A stretch of DNA of 64,000 nt from Planctomycetota bacterium (GTDB lineage Bacteria; Planctomycetota; Planctomycetia; Pirellulales; Lacipirellulaceae), in assembly GCA_029259915.1 (NCBI GenBank), contig JAJDED010000031.1, forward strand, positions 1 through 64,000, in the 5' to 3' direction. The notes below the pieces were generated by a model. The model had not been told where the DNA came from. It saw nothing but the letters and a program-made list of their open reading frames with translations, and searched no databases. A program made the position numbers and the translations under genes. Shown in pieces: positions 49,124 to 58,242 of this stretch. Numbering within the stretch: position 1 is the first letter of the stretch; each line of letters begins with the position of its first letter.

Positions 49124-50137
49124 ATGCCATCACAGCCCCAAGTTATTCTTTCCGGGTTTGCCGACGAAGCGGCCATTCACAAGACGGCGATCGAACAGTT
49201 TGCCGCCTTTGCCGCGCTAGGGTTGCAGTACTACAGCCTTCGCTACGTGGATGTAGGCGGTGGCGTAAAAAATGTGATGAAGCTTACCAAGAGCGAAATC
49301 ACGAAGCTCCGTCATATGGAAGACGAGTTTGGAATGAACGTCGCGTCGATCGGTTCGCCGATTGGCAAGGTCAAGCTCCGCAAGGTCGACGACGGTACCG
49401 ACAATCACCATGTGCCGTTCAAAAAATATCTCGACACCGAGGTTCGTCGCGCATGCGAATTGGCCCATGCTTTCGAAACGAAGCTGATTCGCGGCTTTTC
49501 GTTTTATCATCCTCGTGGTACCGACCCTTGGGATCATGTATCACAAGCGGTCGACCAGCTTGGAGAGATTGCCGAAATGTGCCATCGCAGCGACCTCACG
49601 TTTGGCTTGGAAGTGGAGGCCAACCTCGTTGGCCAAACCGGGCAGCTGATTGCCGAATTGCATCGACGGGTGAATCATCCTGCGCTGATGACGATCTTCG
49701 ACGGCGGGAACATTGTCAGCCAGGGATTCAGCACGCATCATTGCTTCGAACAATACCAGGCCATGAAACCGAGCATCGGTTGGATGCACATTAAAGACTA
49801 TCACGATCTGAATTCGAGCGGCCGAAAAAAGCATGTCAAGCAAGACAAGCTAAAACACTTTGTCCCCGCCGACGAAGGCGAGTGCGGGCATCTGCAGATT
49901 TTAGAAGATTTTGCCGAGCAATTGCCCAAGCTGGAACGACGACTGCGGCGCCGCGGAATCCCCGGTGTGTTTCTCGATTTAGAACCGCATCTGAAAGGTG
50001 GCGGTCAGTTTGGGGGATTCAGCGGGCCCGACGGAATGGCCGTCGCTTTGAAAGGCCTATGCCGAGTACTCGACTATGTCGGCATCGACTACCACCTCCG
50101 CGACATGGAAGACATCTGCGCCGACCGAGGATTTTAA
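49124..50137 (+). CDS. Sugar phosphate isomerase/epimerase-like TIM-barrel protein
   Basis: The 337-aa protein has the xylose-isomerase-like barrel. Likely metal ligands are Glu in FGLEVEANL, Asp in TIFDGGN, His in WMHIKDYH and Glu in FLDLEPHL. It starts ILSGFADEAAIHKTAIEQ, as in many of these isomerases. The true substrate is unknown; such genes are numerous in planctomycetes. It is 69 nt after queF and possibly cotranscribed, but I see no functional link. Confidence 0.85.
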   Translation: MPSQPQVILSGFADEAAIHKTAIEQFAAFAALGLQYYSLRYVDVGGGVKNVMKLTKSEITKLRHMEDEFGMNVASIGSPIGKVKLRKVDDGTDNHHVPFKKYLDTEVRRACELAHAFETKLIRGFSFYHPRGTDPWDHVSQAVDQLGEIAEMCHRSDLTFGLEVEANLVGQTGQLIAELHRRVNHPALMTIFDGGNIVSQGFSTHHCFEQYQAMKPSIGWMHIKDYHDLNSSGRKKHVKQDKLKHFVPADEGECGHLQILEDFAEQLPKLERRLRRRGIPGVFLDLEPHLKGGGQFGGFSGPDGMAVALKGLCRVLDYVGIDYHLRDMEDICADRGF

Positions 50138-50148
50138 TGGCAGCAGTC

Positions 50149-53100
50149 TTATTTCACTTCGTCGTTACCGGCGATGGGTAGCGCGTCGTCGTCGAGTTCA
50201 ATTTCTGCCGGTGCGGCATGGCGCCAAGAGCCTGCGCGAATTGCCGAAAAAAGATTGCCCAATAGCTTGGCTCCCCAAACAAGCCCGATCCCGGCAAAGC
50301 AAGCGCCAACGATAAAGCTCGTACTCTGGTAACTTTCAGCAGCAAGCAATAATGTGAGTGCAACTCCCGTCGATACGCCACTGATCAGCAAATGGGTAAA
50401 TGCCGATTCCTTATGGAGGCGTGCGCTATGCTTGGCAATGGCTCCCCGCGCGCTGCTGTTTGCAAGATCACGCATGGCCAACAGGTCGGTAGGCAGGGGC
50501 GGCTTGCTGGAACTCTTTTTCAAATCCTCTAATCCGAGCGGCTCCTGATACTCTTCGCCGCTCTCGACCGGTTCGTCTGCTTGTATAGATGAACTCTCTT
50601 CAACCGATGCGGCGGGTTCACTGTCTGACTTAACAGGTTCCTCGATTTGCGTCCGGATTTCCGTCGAAGCCGATGTTTCGCCACCGCGAACTCGCTGCAT
50701 GAGATTACTCATGTACGCTTCGAGCGCGGCATCGTCCGTATCCTCCGGCAGAGGCTCGGGATTTGTTACATGGGCCGTTGGTTCATGCGTATCGGTGGAT
50801 TCGAGGTTTGATGAATCCTCGTCGAGCATGTGGCTATATTGTTCGATAAACGAAGTCGGCTCGAAATCGTTGGAAGCGGTGTTCTCATCATTCGCAACCG
50901 AATCGTCCTCGGCAACAGGTTGACTTCCCTCTTCCGACCATACCGACATCTCGCGCAAGTGTTCGATCGCTTCCTCTGCAGTATGTTCACTTTCCGACGA
51001 ATGCGAATTTTGGTCGTCGGAGGCAGTTTGCGGAGAATTTTTCTGCTCGGTCTTTTGCAATGCCTGCTCTGCTGAGACGAGGCATTCTCGCGCCGCTGCC
51101 AGATCACGTTGGGACTCGTAATACAACGACTCAAACTTTTCTCGTTGTGTCCGGCTCTCCGCGAATTGCTCGCGTGCTGTTTCAAGTTCCTCGGTAAGCT
51201 GATCAGCTAACGTGCTCTCTTCTTCAGGCTGTGCGTTGAGTGCTTCCAGATCGCGTTGCGAGTTGTTGTACAACGCTTCAAACTCGTCGCGTTGTGTCTG
51301 GCTTTCTTCAAATCGCTTACGTGCGGTTTCAAGTTCCTCGGTAAGCTGGCCAGTCAATGCTGTCTTTTCTTCGGACTGCGCGTTGAGTCTTGCGAGCTCG
51401 CTTAGAGACTCTTCGGCCAACGCTTCAAATTCTTTCTGCCGCGTCAGGCACTCCTCGAACTGATTTCGAGCGGCTTCAAGTTCTTCGGTAAGCTGATTCA
51501 CTAATTCGGATTTTTCATCCGCTTGTGCATTGAACAAAACTTTGTCCTGCTCAAAAACGGCTAAAAGTTCCTGAGCTTCCCGCAAGTCGTGTGCGACTTG
51601 TTCCGAATGCTGACGCTGTTGTACGATTTCCTGCTCGGTCGCCTGCAGTTTTTCTGTCAGCAGATCGCGTTCTTCCCGCAACTGTGCTTCATCTTGGAAC
51701 CCCTTGTCCCATTCGTGTGCTCGGGTAGTCAGCTCGTCTTGCAATGCGGCAATCTGATGGTCGGCCTCGGAGCGTTCCTTCTCCAGACGGGCAACCGCTT
51801 GGGCTGCCTGCTTCAGCTCCGACTGCGTACTGTTTAAGTCGACTTCTAACAGTTCGACGCGCTGCTGCTTTTCTGCGATGCACTGATCATTGTGCTGCCG
51901 GCGCTCAAACTCGGCGGCATGCTGCTCACTAAGATCTTGCTTCTCCGCGCGGAGTTGATCCAACTCGGCTTCGCGTCGACGGAGCAATTCGTCCTTGTCA
52001 TCAAACGTGCCTTGCAGTTGGCGACTTTCTTCCTGAGCCAATTCAAGCTGGGCAGTGAGTTCGTCAACCTGTTGTTGTTGTTCGGCTGCCAATTGCTGTG
52101 ATGCGCTCTGTTCTTCTTCTTTGCAAGAAAGACGCTCCGCCATCTGTTCGCATCGGCTATTGAGTTCTTCAATTTCTTCCTGCAAAGTTTGGCGCGTTGC
52201 GAGATACTGGGCGGCCTCTTGTTCCAATTCCTCGCGTATGTGCAAAGTGGAAGACAACTTGCCACGCATCTGCTCGATCTGTTGATCGCGTTCGGCAAGA
52301 TCCTGCTCCAATTGATGACTGCGCTGACCGTGCTCGGCTTGGCTTGCTGCCAATTCGTCCCGTGACGAACACACTTCGGCAAGCTCTTCCTCAAGACGCT
52401 TGTACGCGTCGACTTGCTCGAATGCGCCTTCTTCAAACGTGTGAAGTGCCTGACACACTCTTTCATGCTCTCCACGCAACTCCTCGAGCTGACGCTTATG
52501 GTCGCCAAGTGCACTTTCCAGTTGTCCAACTTTTTCGGACTGTTGCGTTTCAACCGAAGCGAGGCGATCTCTTTCTTCCCGCAGTTGGTTCAAGTCATGC
52601 TCAAGTTGATCGGCAACCTCCGAACGAGCTTCTAAATGACCAATTTTTTCGGCATGCTGCGACTCGACCGAAGCGAGGTGATCCCGCTCTTCCTGAAGTT
52701 GGGTCAGCTCACACTCCAGTCGATTGACGGCTTCCCAACCCGCTTCCTGTTCTGCTTGGAGATTTTGTGCCGCGAACTGCTGCACCTCTGTGAGTTGCTG
52801 CTGAAGTTGCTCGATCCCCTGATCTCGCTCTGCGAGTTGCTCGGAGAATTCGCTCAGCCTGTGCATCGCTTCGGCGTGAGCGCCGCTGGCTAGTTCAAAA
52901 TCTTGTGAGAGCCTGATGATTTCACTATTGAAACGCTCGCTTTGAGCGGCATGTTCTGCAGCAACCGATTCGGTAACACTAATTTTTTCATAAGCAGAAT
53001 TCAGCTCATCAATCAAGCGATCCAGCTCCGCAGCAGACTCTCCGTCTCGTGTCGAAGCAGCCGTTTGCAGTTCGCTCAATTCGCTGGCAATACGATCTCG

Positions 53101-53787
53101 ATGATCGGTGCCACTGCGCAATTCGTCCTGAAGCGTTTCAATGGTTCGCTGAAGATCCGCTTCAATGGTTTGTTCGCTACGCAACGATTCGAGTAGTTTT
53201 CGGCATCGGGTTCGAGCGGAAAAGTTTGCCGACCACAAATGGCTAACCAGTCGGTCCGCTTCCCAATGCGAGCTAATGTCGCACGGTCCGTTCGTGCTTT
53301 TTCCTGCAGGCTGTTGCTGCGCCTCTTTGCTCAGAGAAAACTCTTCGCGATCTCCTTGCTGGCGATCTCCTTGCTGGTTTGTCTTTCGATCTTGATTGGG
53401 TAATGTGGCATCGCCTGTCAGCAGTTCGAGTTCAATCTCTCCAATCGTTAGACGGTCGCCCGGACGAAGCGGTGCCGTCGTAAAATCTTGACCATTGAGA
53501 AGTGCGCCCGCCGCCCAACGGGTAATGTTGGTTCCCTGTTCGTTATGAACGATCAAACAGTGGAGCGGGCGGACTTGTTCGCCCGGCAGGTGAATTTGAC
53601 AGCGGGAACTGGAACCCAGCGTACAACGCCCCGGCAACAACTCCCATTGCTGCTGTTTGTCTTCAGGGCGAACTAGATGCAATCGTAGCGACGTCGACAA
53701 ATCGCCATGCGCTGTCGAGCTAGATTCCGGTGGCGTTGATTCGGTGGAAATCAGAGAGGTCATCGATCGGGTAAATCCATATTCCAT
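50149..53787 (-). CDS. FHA domain, long coiled coil and C-terminal membrane anchor protein
   Basis: The 1212-aa protein has an N-terminal FHA domain (~45-125, with the phosphothreonine-binding-type pattern GSSSRCQI...H...LNG), then about 780 residues of Gln/Glu-rich coiled coil (~175-960) with long internal repeats such as QLTEELETARxxFEESxTQRxEFEALY. A Ser/Glu-rich acidic stretch follows, and two membrane helices (~1129-1175) sit close to the C-terminus. The FHA domain would face the cytoplasm and read phosphothreonine marks. The protein could be a scaffold or cell-shape element, but no specific role can be assigned. The start at 53787 is preferred over 53763, without strong evidence. Confidence 0.85.
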   Translation of the reverse strand: MEYGFTRSMTSLISTESTPPESSSTAHGDLSTSLRLHLVRPEDKQQQWELLPGRCTLGSSSRCQIHLPGEQVRPLHCLIVHNEQGTNITRWAAGALLNGQDFTTAPLRPGDRLTIGEIELELLTGDATLPNQDRKTNQQGDRQQGDREEFSLSKEAQQQPAGKSTNGPCDISSHWEADRLVSHLWSANFSARTRCRKLLESLRSEQTIEADLQRTIETLQDELRSGTDHRDRIASELSELQTAASTRDGESAAELDRLIDELNSAYEKISVTESVAAEHAAQSERFNSEIIRLSQDFELASGAHAEAMHRLSEFSEQLAERDQGIEQLQQQLTEVQQFAAQNLQAEQEAGWEAVNRLECELTQLQEERDHLASVESQHAEKIGHLEARSEVADQLEHDLNQLREERDRLASVETQQSEKVGQLESALGDHKRQLEELRGEHERVCQALHTFEEGAFEQVDAYKRLEEELAEVCSSRDELAASQAEHGQRSHQLEQDLAERDQQIEQMRGKLSSTLHIREELEQEAAQYLATRQTLQEEIEELNSRCEQMAERLSCKEEEQSASQQLAAEQQQQVDELTAQLELAQEESRQLQGTFDDKDELLRRREAELDQLRAEKQDLSEQHAAEFERRQHNDQCIAEKQQRVELLEVDLNSTQSELKQAAQAVARLEKERSEADHQIAALQDELTTRAHEWDKGFQDEAQLREERDLLTEKLQATEQEIVQQRQHSEQVAHDLREAQELLAVFEQDKVLFNAQADEKSELVNQLTEELEAARNQFEECLTRQKEFEALAEESLSELARLNAQSEEKTALTGQLTEELETARKRFEESQTQRDEFEALYNNSQRDLEALNAQPEEESTLADQLTEELETAREQFAESRTQREKFESLYYESQRDLAAARECLVSAEQALQKTEQKNSPQTASDDQNSHSSESEHTAEEAIEHLREMSVWSEEGSQPVAEDDSVANDENTASNDFEPTSFIEQYSHMLDEDSSNLESTDTHEPTAHVTNPEPLPEDTDDAALEAYMSNLMQRVRGGETSASTEIRTQIEEPVKSDSEPAASVEESSSIQADEPVESGEEYQEPLGLEDLKKSSSKPPLPTDLLAMRDLANSSARGAIAKHSARLHKESAFTHLLISGVSTGVALTLLLAAESYQSTSFIVGACFAGIGLVWGAKLLGNLFSAIRAGSWRHAAPAEIELDDDALPIAGNDEVK

Positions 53788-54449
53788 CGTTGGGATTGTT
53801 CAGCGGAATCATGCAGATTCCGCGCGTAGCGCTGCATTGCGCCTTATCTAAACCTAGGTCACTCCTAAGCAAGTGCTGCAATCTATAGGTTCTAGGTGCC
53901 ATATCGCTAAAACAGCCTTGGAATAGGGGAACAACCCAGTCTGCACGATAAGCAATTCGGAAAATTCGGCTTGTGACGGTCGTAGGCCAAAGAACTAGAC
54001 GCTGATGGCCTAAAGCGCCGATATCGACAGCGTGGTAACCCCTAACGACCCATGAGATTAAGCCAAATTCCCGTCGGATGGCCTGTTGTCCACTTCCTAG
54101 GGCTAGTGAAAAAAGTCACAGATTCACCGATTCCAACGGCTTTAAGCTACGGAACTTATTGAACTAAAACGAGTTATAAGAATTCTCGACCCGCAAACCA
54201 GAAAAAAATCTGCCTTATTCTATTGCCCGACCTTTTTTAGGAGTGTTGCGTACTATAGTTACGGTGCATCCCACTTCGGAGGGGCGCAACGGAAGCAGGC
54301 ACCGAACACAACTCGCAACGGAAACGCGGTGTGTTCGTAATTGAAAACAAACAGAGAATATGAGGCCTTCGCGACGACCAATCAGAATCGCATCAATTGG
54401 TATTCTAAGGAAACCGGGCGTCGCGGCCCATTAGGTAAGGTTTATTCAC
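53788..54449. other. Long leader/intergenic region upstream of the DksA-like gene
   Basis: No gene on either strand. It must hold the divergent promoters of the FHA and DksA-like genes. I see a hairpin in the DksA leader, CGAACACA (54303-54310) with TGTGTTCG (54330-54337). No riboswitch family is recognisable. Confidence 0.45.
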
Positions 54450-54869
54450 ATGGCTCGTAAAGATTCAATCTTGAAGCTACACGCACTACTGGTCAACCGG
54501 CGCGACGCGTTGCGCAAAGCTTTGGCTGGCGACTTAAGCATGCTTAAATCGCTTCCCGAACAAACGGGAGGCGATGTAGTCGATGCGGCACTCGACGCGG
54601 CGCAAGACGAAATCAGTTCGAAACTGGCGGAAGTCGAAAGCCGCGAGTTGGTGCAAATCGACAACGCCATAGAGCGTCTTCGGGAAGGGACTTACGGCCA
54701 GTGTGATATCTGTAATGGTAAAATCCCTCTGGCTCGCCTTAATGCACTTCCCTATGCCTTGACCTGTATCGATTGCCAACGAGCAGCCGAGTCGGGCATA
54801 GGAAACGGCGCCGTTGGAGGCGACTGGGGCCAAGCGCTTGCCGACAGCGAGGTTTCCTCCGAGATTTAG
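54450..54869 (+). CDS. DksA/TraR-type C4 zinc-finger protein
   Basis: The 139-aa protein has a coiled-coil region with a DxxDxA tip (D42, D45, A47) and a C4 zinc finger (C85, C88, C106, C109; CDIC...CIDC). This matches DksA-type proteins that bind in the RNA polymerase secondary channel. Whether it needs ppGpp cannot be told. The stop codon lies in the loop of a hairpin. The leader before the ATG is long. Confidence 0.88.
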   Translation: MARKDSILKLHALLVNRRDALRKALAGDLSMLKSLPEQTGGDVVDAALDAAQDEISSKLAEVESRELVQIDNAIERLREGTYGQCDICNGKIPLARLNALPYALTCIDCQRAAESGIGNGAVGGDWGQALADSEVSSEI

Positions 54870-54880
54870 AAACCTCTTGA
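54849..54880 (+). terminator. Hairpin around the DksA-like stop codon
   Basis: GAGGTTTC (54849-54856) pairs with GAAACCTC (54869-54876) over a 12-nt loop that holds the TAG. Only a weak T-rich tail follows. Confidence 0.35.
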
Positions 54881-55085
54881 TAAGGACATCCCTGAATCTA
54901 GTGCTTTGAAAATAATGATATAACAAAGCATTCGTTTTTTTTTGCGAAGGATTGCAGACGAGGTTACAATCGAGGTTTGGCCCGTACGATCGTGAATCCA
55001 AGCTCTCAAAACTGGCGCAATGTGTGGCTGCATGCGCGATTGTCACGGAATTGAACTCTTTCCAATTTAAGCTACGGATCCAAGT

Positions 55086-56231
55086 ATGGTCGGCAAAAGA
55101 CAAACGCAATTCCGCAGGTGCCTGATGTGGTTGGTAGCCCTAACGCTTGGAACCGCGAGTTTCAATTCGTCTTTGGCTCAACAGTTTGAATTTGCGTCGG
55201 AGTCTCAAATCGATCGCGAGCAATTGTATGCCGATTTGGCACAAGATGTCGACGCTTTGCAGCGCGAGTTGGGCATTTACAAACGGGTCGCAAAATTGGT
55301 TTCGCCAGCCGTGGTTCATGTCGAATCAACTCCCCTCCCTAAATTCCGCTTCCACCAAGACGTGGAAGAGGCTGGCTCTGGGGTAATCGTTCAATATCGG
55401 GGTAACAATTATGTGCTGACCAATCGGCACGTGATCAAACACTCGCAAGAAGATCTCATCCGTCTCGAATTGGCCGATGGTCGAGAACTTCATCCCACAC
55501 AAATCTGGAGTGATGCCGACACCGACGTCGCCGTGCTTGCGGTTGCTGCCGACCATTTAATTCCCGCGCGCCTCGGAAATAGCGACTCGGCGGAGATCGG
55601 CGAAATTGTTTTGGCCTTTGGCAGCCCTTTCAATTTACAGCAAAGCGTGACCCGCGGAATCATCAGCGCCAAAAGCCGATCGAATCTCGATTTGGGCGAA
55701 GGCGAAGTCGTATACCAAAAGTTTCTGCAGACCGACGCCGCCATCAACCCTGGCAACAGCGGCGGACCGTTAGTGAATCTGCGCGGCGAGGTGATTGGCA
55801 TCAACACGGCCATCGCCAGCAACTCGGGCGGTAACGAAGGCATCGGGTTTTCGATTCCTGTCAACGTTGTGGTGCGAATCATGCGTCAGTTGATCGAAAA
55901 CGGCCAAGTCGAACGCGGCTTTCTCGGTGTGAAACTCGACGCCAGTTTCGATGCCACATCGGCCCGCTATTTAGGCTTGCCGCGATTGATGGGCACACGC
56001 ATTTCGGAAATCAACGAAACATCGCCCGCCGCCGACGCCAAGATGCGTATCGACGACGTGATACTCCGCTTCGACGGCATGCAAGTCGAAGACATGGAGC
56101 ACCTGATCAATCTCGTGAAGCGCACCGAAATCGGCCGCAAGGTCGAACTCGTAATCTTCCGCGATCGCCGCGTAGAAAAAAGCCACGTGAGCATCGGACG
56201 GCTGGAAGATTATATCTCGCCTCAGCCGTAA
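55086..56231 (+). CDS. HtrA/DegP-like serine protease (S1C) with one PDZ domain
   Basis: The 381-aa exported protein has a signal sequence (~12-31, ending SSLAQQ). The catalytic triad is H115 (LTNRHVIKH), D147 (DTDVAVL) and S225 (NPGNSGGPLV). A single PDZ domain (~275-370, with ADAKMRIDDVILRFDG) follows. It degrades or refolds damaged envelope proteins. It is a short DegS/HtrA-like form with one PDZ, not the two-PDZ DegP form. The start may be 55086 or the next M at ~13 residues. Confidence 0.93.
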   Translation: MVGKRQTQFRRCLMWLVALTLGTASFNSSLAQQFEFASESQIDREQLYADLAQDVDALQRELGIYKRVAKLVSPAVVHVESTPLPKFRFHQDVEEAGSGVIVQYRGNNYVLTNRHVIKHSQEDLIRLELADGRELHPTQIWSDADTDVAVLAVAADHLIPARLGNSDSAEIGEIVLAFGSPFNLQQSVTRGIISAKSRSNLDLGEGEVVYQKFLQTDAAINPGNSGGPLVNLRGEVIGINTAIASNSGGNEGIGFSIPVNVVVRIMRQLIENGQVERGFLGVKLDASFDATSARYLGLPRLMGTRISEINETSPAADAKMRIDDVILRFDGMQVEDMEHLINLVKRTEIGRKVELVIFRDRRVEKSHVSIGRLEDYISPQP

Positions 56232-56253
56232 GCTCTCTGCAACCCACGGCTAT

Positions 56254-57012
56254 TCATTCCTCGCCATGGTCGCCATGACCGTGATCGCCATGACCATGGT
56301 GGTCGTGTTCAGGACCAGAAAAATTCGGGCCGAAGAAGCGGCGGTCGGGCGTACGGCGACGGTGATCGTAAAATCCGTCCGCACCGTCGGGATCAAGCCT
56401 TCGCGGATCGGGCGTGCCGGGTTGGTAGTACCCGGGATGATTAAAACCATGGCCGGGACCATAACCTGCGCCCGGCGGAAAGCCGCCGCCATAGCCTCCA
56501 CCACCGTAACCGTATCCGGGAACACCTGTTCCTGGAAAACCAGGACCGGGATAACCGCCGTAGCCATAGGGTGGATAGCCGCCGGAAAAATTGCCGCCGG
56601 CGATTGTTGAACCGCGCCACGCATCATGAAAACGTTCCCACTCGGCATCGATGCCGCCGCGGCCATTGCCGTAATTCTGCGTGCGGTAGTACGTGCTCGT
56701 GCTCCCATCGGGACCACGCAACACGGTGCGCGAACGGGCGTACCCGCTGGAAACGGCGCGCTGATCGGGCAACGGTTCCACGGCTGGTTTCTGTGTGTAC
56801 TGAGCAACGCGTACACCGGTTTCTGGATCGTGACTGTAACGACTGCGCGCGAATATCCAACTATCGCCTTGCGGCGCGGACATCGGCGCCGCGTAAGCCA
56901 GCACGTATTCGCAATTGCATTCATTCGCACGCGCTTCGGTCAACAACGCCACGGCCAACAACGACGCAGCAAACAACAATCGCCAGAACAGCGGAGGAAA
57001 AGTGTTTTTCAT
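56254..57012 (-). CDS. Secreted Gly/Tyr/Pro-rich protein with His/Asp/Gly-rich tail
   Basis: The 252-aa protein has a signal peptide (LLFAASLLAVALLTEARA), a short folded-looking region (YAAPMSAPQGDSWIFARSRYS), then long Gly/Tyr/Pro-rich low-complexity sequence (GGYPGPGFPGTGVPGYGYG) and a tail of EHDHHGHGDHGHGD. The tail could bind metal ions and the middle looks like a surface or matrix protein. I do not recognise a family. It is the last gene of the surE run, after an 82-nt repeat-bearing gap. Confidence 0.75.
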   Translation of the reverse strand: MKNTFPPLFWRLLFAASLLAVALLTEARANECNCEYVLAYAAPMSAPQGDSWIFARSRYSHDPETGVRVAQYTQKPAVEPLPDQRAVSSGYARSRTVLRGPDGSTSTYYRTQNYGNGRGGIDAEWERFHDAWRGSTIAGGNFSGGYPPYGYGGYPGPGFPGTGVPGYGYGGGGYGGGFPPGAGYGPGHGFNHPGYYQPGTPDPRRLDPDGADGFYDHRRRTPDRRFFGPNFSGPEHDHHGHGDHGHGDHGEE

Positions 57013-57013
57013 G

Positions 57014-57115
57014 ATGAGGATCTTGGAGGGATGAGGGTCGAGGAGGGAGGATCGAGGGAAGAGGAGTTAGGGGCGAGGAAAAATAGCCGCGAGCCTATGG
57101 CTCGCTGGGACGGTA
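57014..57115. repeat. GAGGATCGAGG-unit repeat, diverged
   Basis: GAGGATCTTGGAGGGATGAGGGTCGAGG and further GAGG/GGAGG units run from 57017. No clear right arm pairs within the gap, so it may be a decayed or single-armed copy. It extends into the 3' end of the next gene. Confidence 0.45.
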
Positions 57116-57661
57116 AATTTTTAGTGTGCGGTCTTCGGGATCGTAAATATACTCAACGCCCGGGTCAAGCTCGGGAAGTTGCAATTGGTTGTACTTAACG
57201 ACCTTCTCCATAAATTCGTCGTGCGTCTGCGGATACTCGCCATGCTCGGCCCAGTGGAGGATCAACGCATGTTTTATCATGTCGAAAATCACCCTATCCT
57301 CGGCGTAGGCATGTCCCTGAAGTGCCGCACCCTGGTAGCCACTTACTTCGCGCGACTTCTTTCCTTTAAGAGTGTCGTATGCTGTCACCTCGCGCGGCGT
57401 CGAAGTGACTTGTGGAGGTTCTGTGTAACCGTTGTTTGACTCGGATGTTTTATCAGTTTTCTTGGTATGAATTTCGTCCAATCGGCTTCGTGAAAGAGAG
57501 TTAACACATTGCAGTTTAGGACAGGAGGTTTGGCAAACATTTTTACGATGCCAGCAGCAGTTTCTCTTGTTCCAGCACCGAAAACCAAACGCTTGACTTC
57601 CGGAACACAGAAGTGACAAAGTTAGCGTGGCTGCAATCAAGTTGTAACGGCAAGCAAGCAT
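57095..57661 (-). CDS. Exported Cys-rich protein, paralogue of the next lipoprotein
   Basis: The 188-aa protein has a signal-like N-terminus, then six Cys between residues 29 and 52. The C-terminal half matches the neighbouring lipoprotein: a HDEFMEK block and LPELDPGVEYIYDPEDRTLKIYRP (~155-182, kept as ELxPGxEYIYDPEDxTLKIYRP in both). It is 38 nt downstream of the lipoprotein gene. I do not know its function; a small beta fold at the end is likely. Confidence 0.75.
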   Translation of the reverse strand: MLACRYNLIAATLTLSLLCSGSQAFGFRCWNKRNCCWHRKNVCQTSCPKLQCVNSLSRSRLDEIHTKKTDKTSESNNGYTEPPQVTSTPREVTAYDTLKGKKSREVSGYQGAALQGHAYAEDRVIFDMIKHALILHWAEHGEYPQTHDEFMEKVVKYNQLQLPELDPGVEYIYDPEDRTLKIYRPSEP

Positions 57662-57699
57662 CTTGGACCCTTAGCTCTCCATACAAAAATAACAATTCG

Positions 57700-58242
57700 C
57701 TACTGCGCTCCACCTTCGGGGCGGTAAATCTTCAGTGTGTGATCTTCGGGGTCGTAAATGTACTCGTCTCCTGGCTCCAGTTCAGGGAGCGGTAATGCAG
57801 CAGGATAATACTGGGGTAAGTATTCTTTCATAAAATCTTCATGGGATCTGGGATAATGACTTTTCTCAGCTTCGTAAATTCTGAGGTTGTAATCGATCAT
57901 ATCGAAAATTGTTTTATTCTTAACCCAGGGAATCGCTTGCATGTGAGTCCCTAAAGCCCCTCCATCGCGACGCGTGAGTTTGCCCTGTTTCGGGTCCTTC
58001 GCCACTACCTTCCTAGGTATCGAAGTGGTCGGTGGAGGCTCGCCTGGAACGCCTGACATGTCGAGGCGACCATCAGGCAAGTATCCTTCTTTCACTGTCG
58101 GTTCTTCAACTACTTGTTTCGTAACCGTCGGGGCTGGGGCCACAGCAGGCGATTCGATCTCGGGCACATCGCAGCCAGCGCTCAAAAACAAAAGTGCGGC
58201 AATCGGCAAAGCAATCATCGATAGTGTGAGTTGCGTTTTCAT
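57700..58242 (-). CDS. Lipoprotein, paralogue of the adjacent Cys-rich protein
   Basis: The 180-aa lipoprotein has lipobox LLFLSAGC (C24), a Pro/Val-rich linker and a C-terminal domain with YPRSHEDFMKE and ELEPGDEYIYDPEDHTLKIYRP. Its start overlaps the surE stop (ATGA at 58239-58242), so it is translationally coupled to surE. Function unknown. Confidence 0.8.
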   Translation of the reverse strand: MKTQLTLSMIALPIAALLFLSAGCDVPEIESPAVAPAPTVTKQVVEEPTVKEGYLPDGRLDMSGVPGEPPPTTSIPRKVVAKDPKQGKLTRRDGGALGTHMQAIPWVKNKTIFDMIDYNLRIYEAEKSHYPRSHEDFMKEYLPQYYPAALPLPELEPGDEYIYDPEDHTLKIYRPEGGAQ

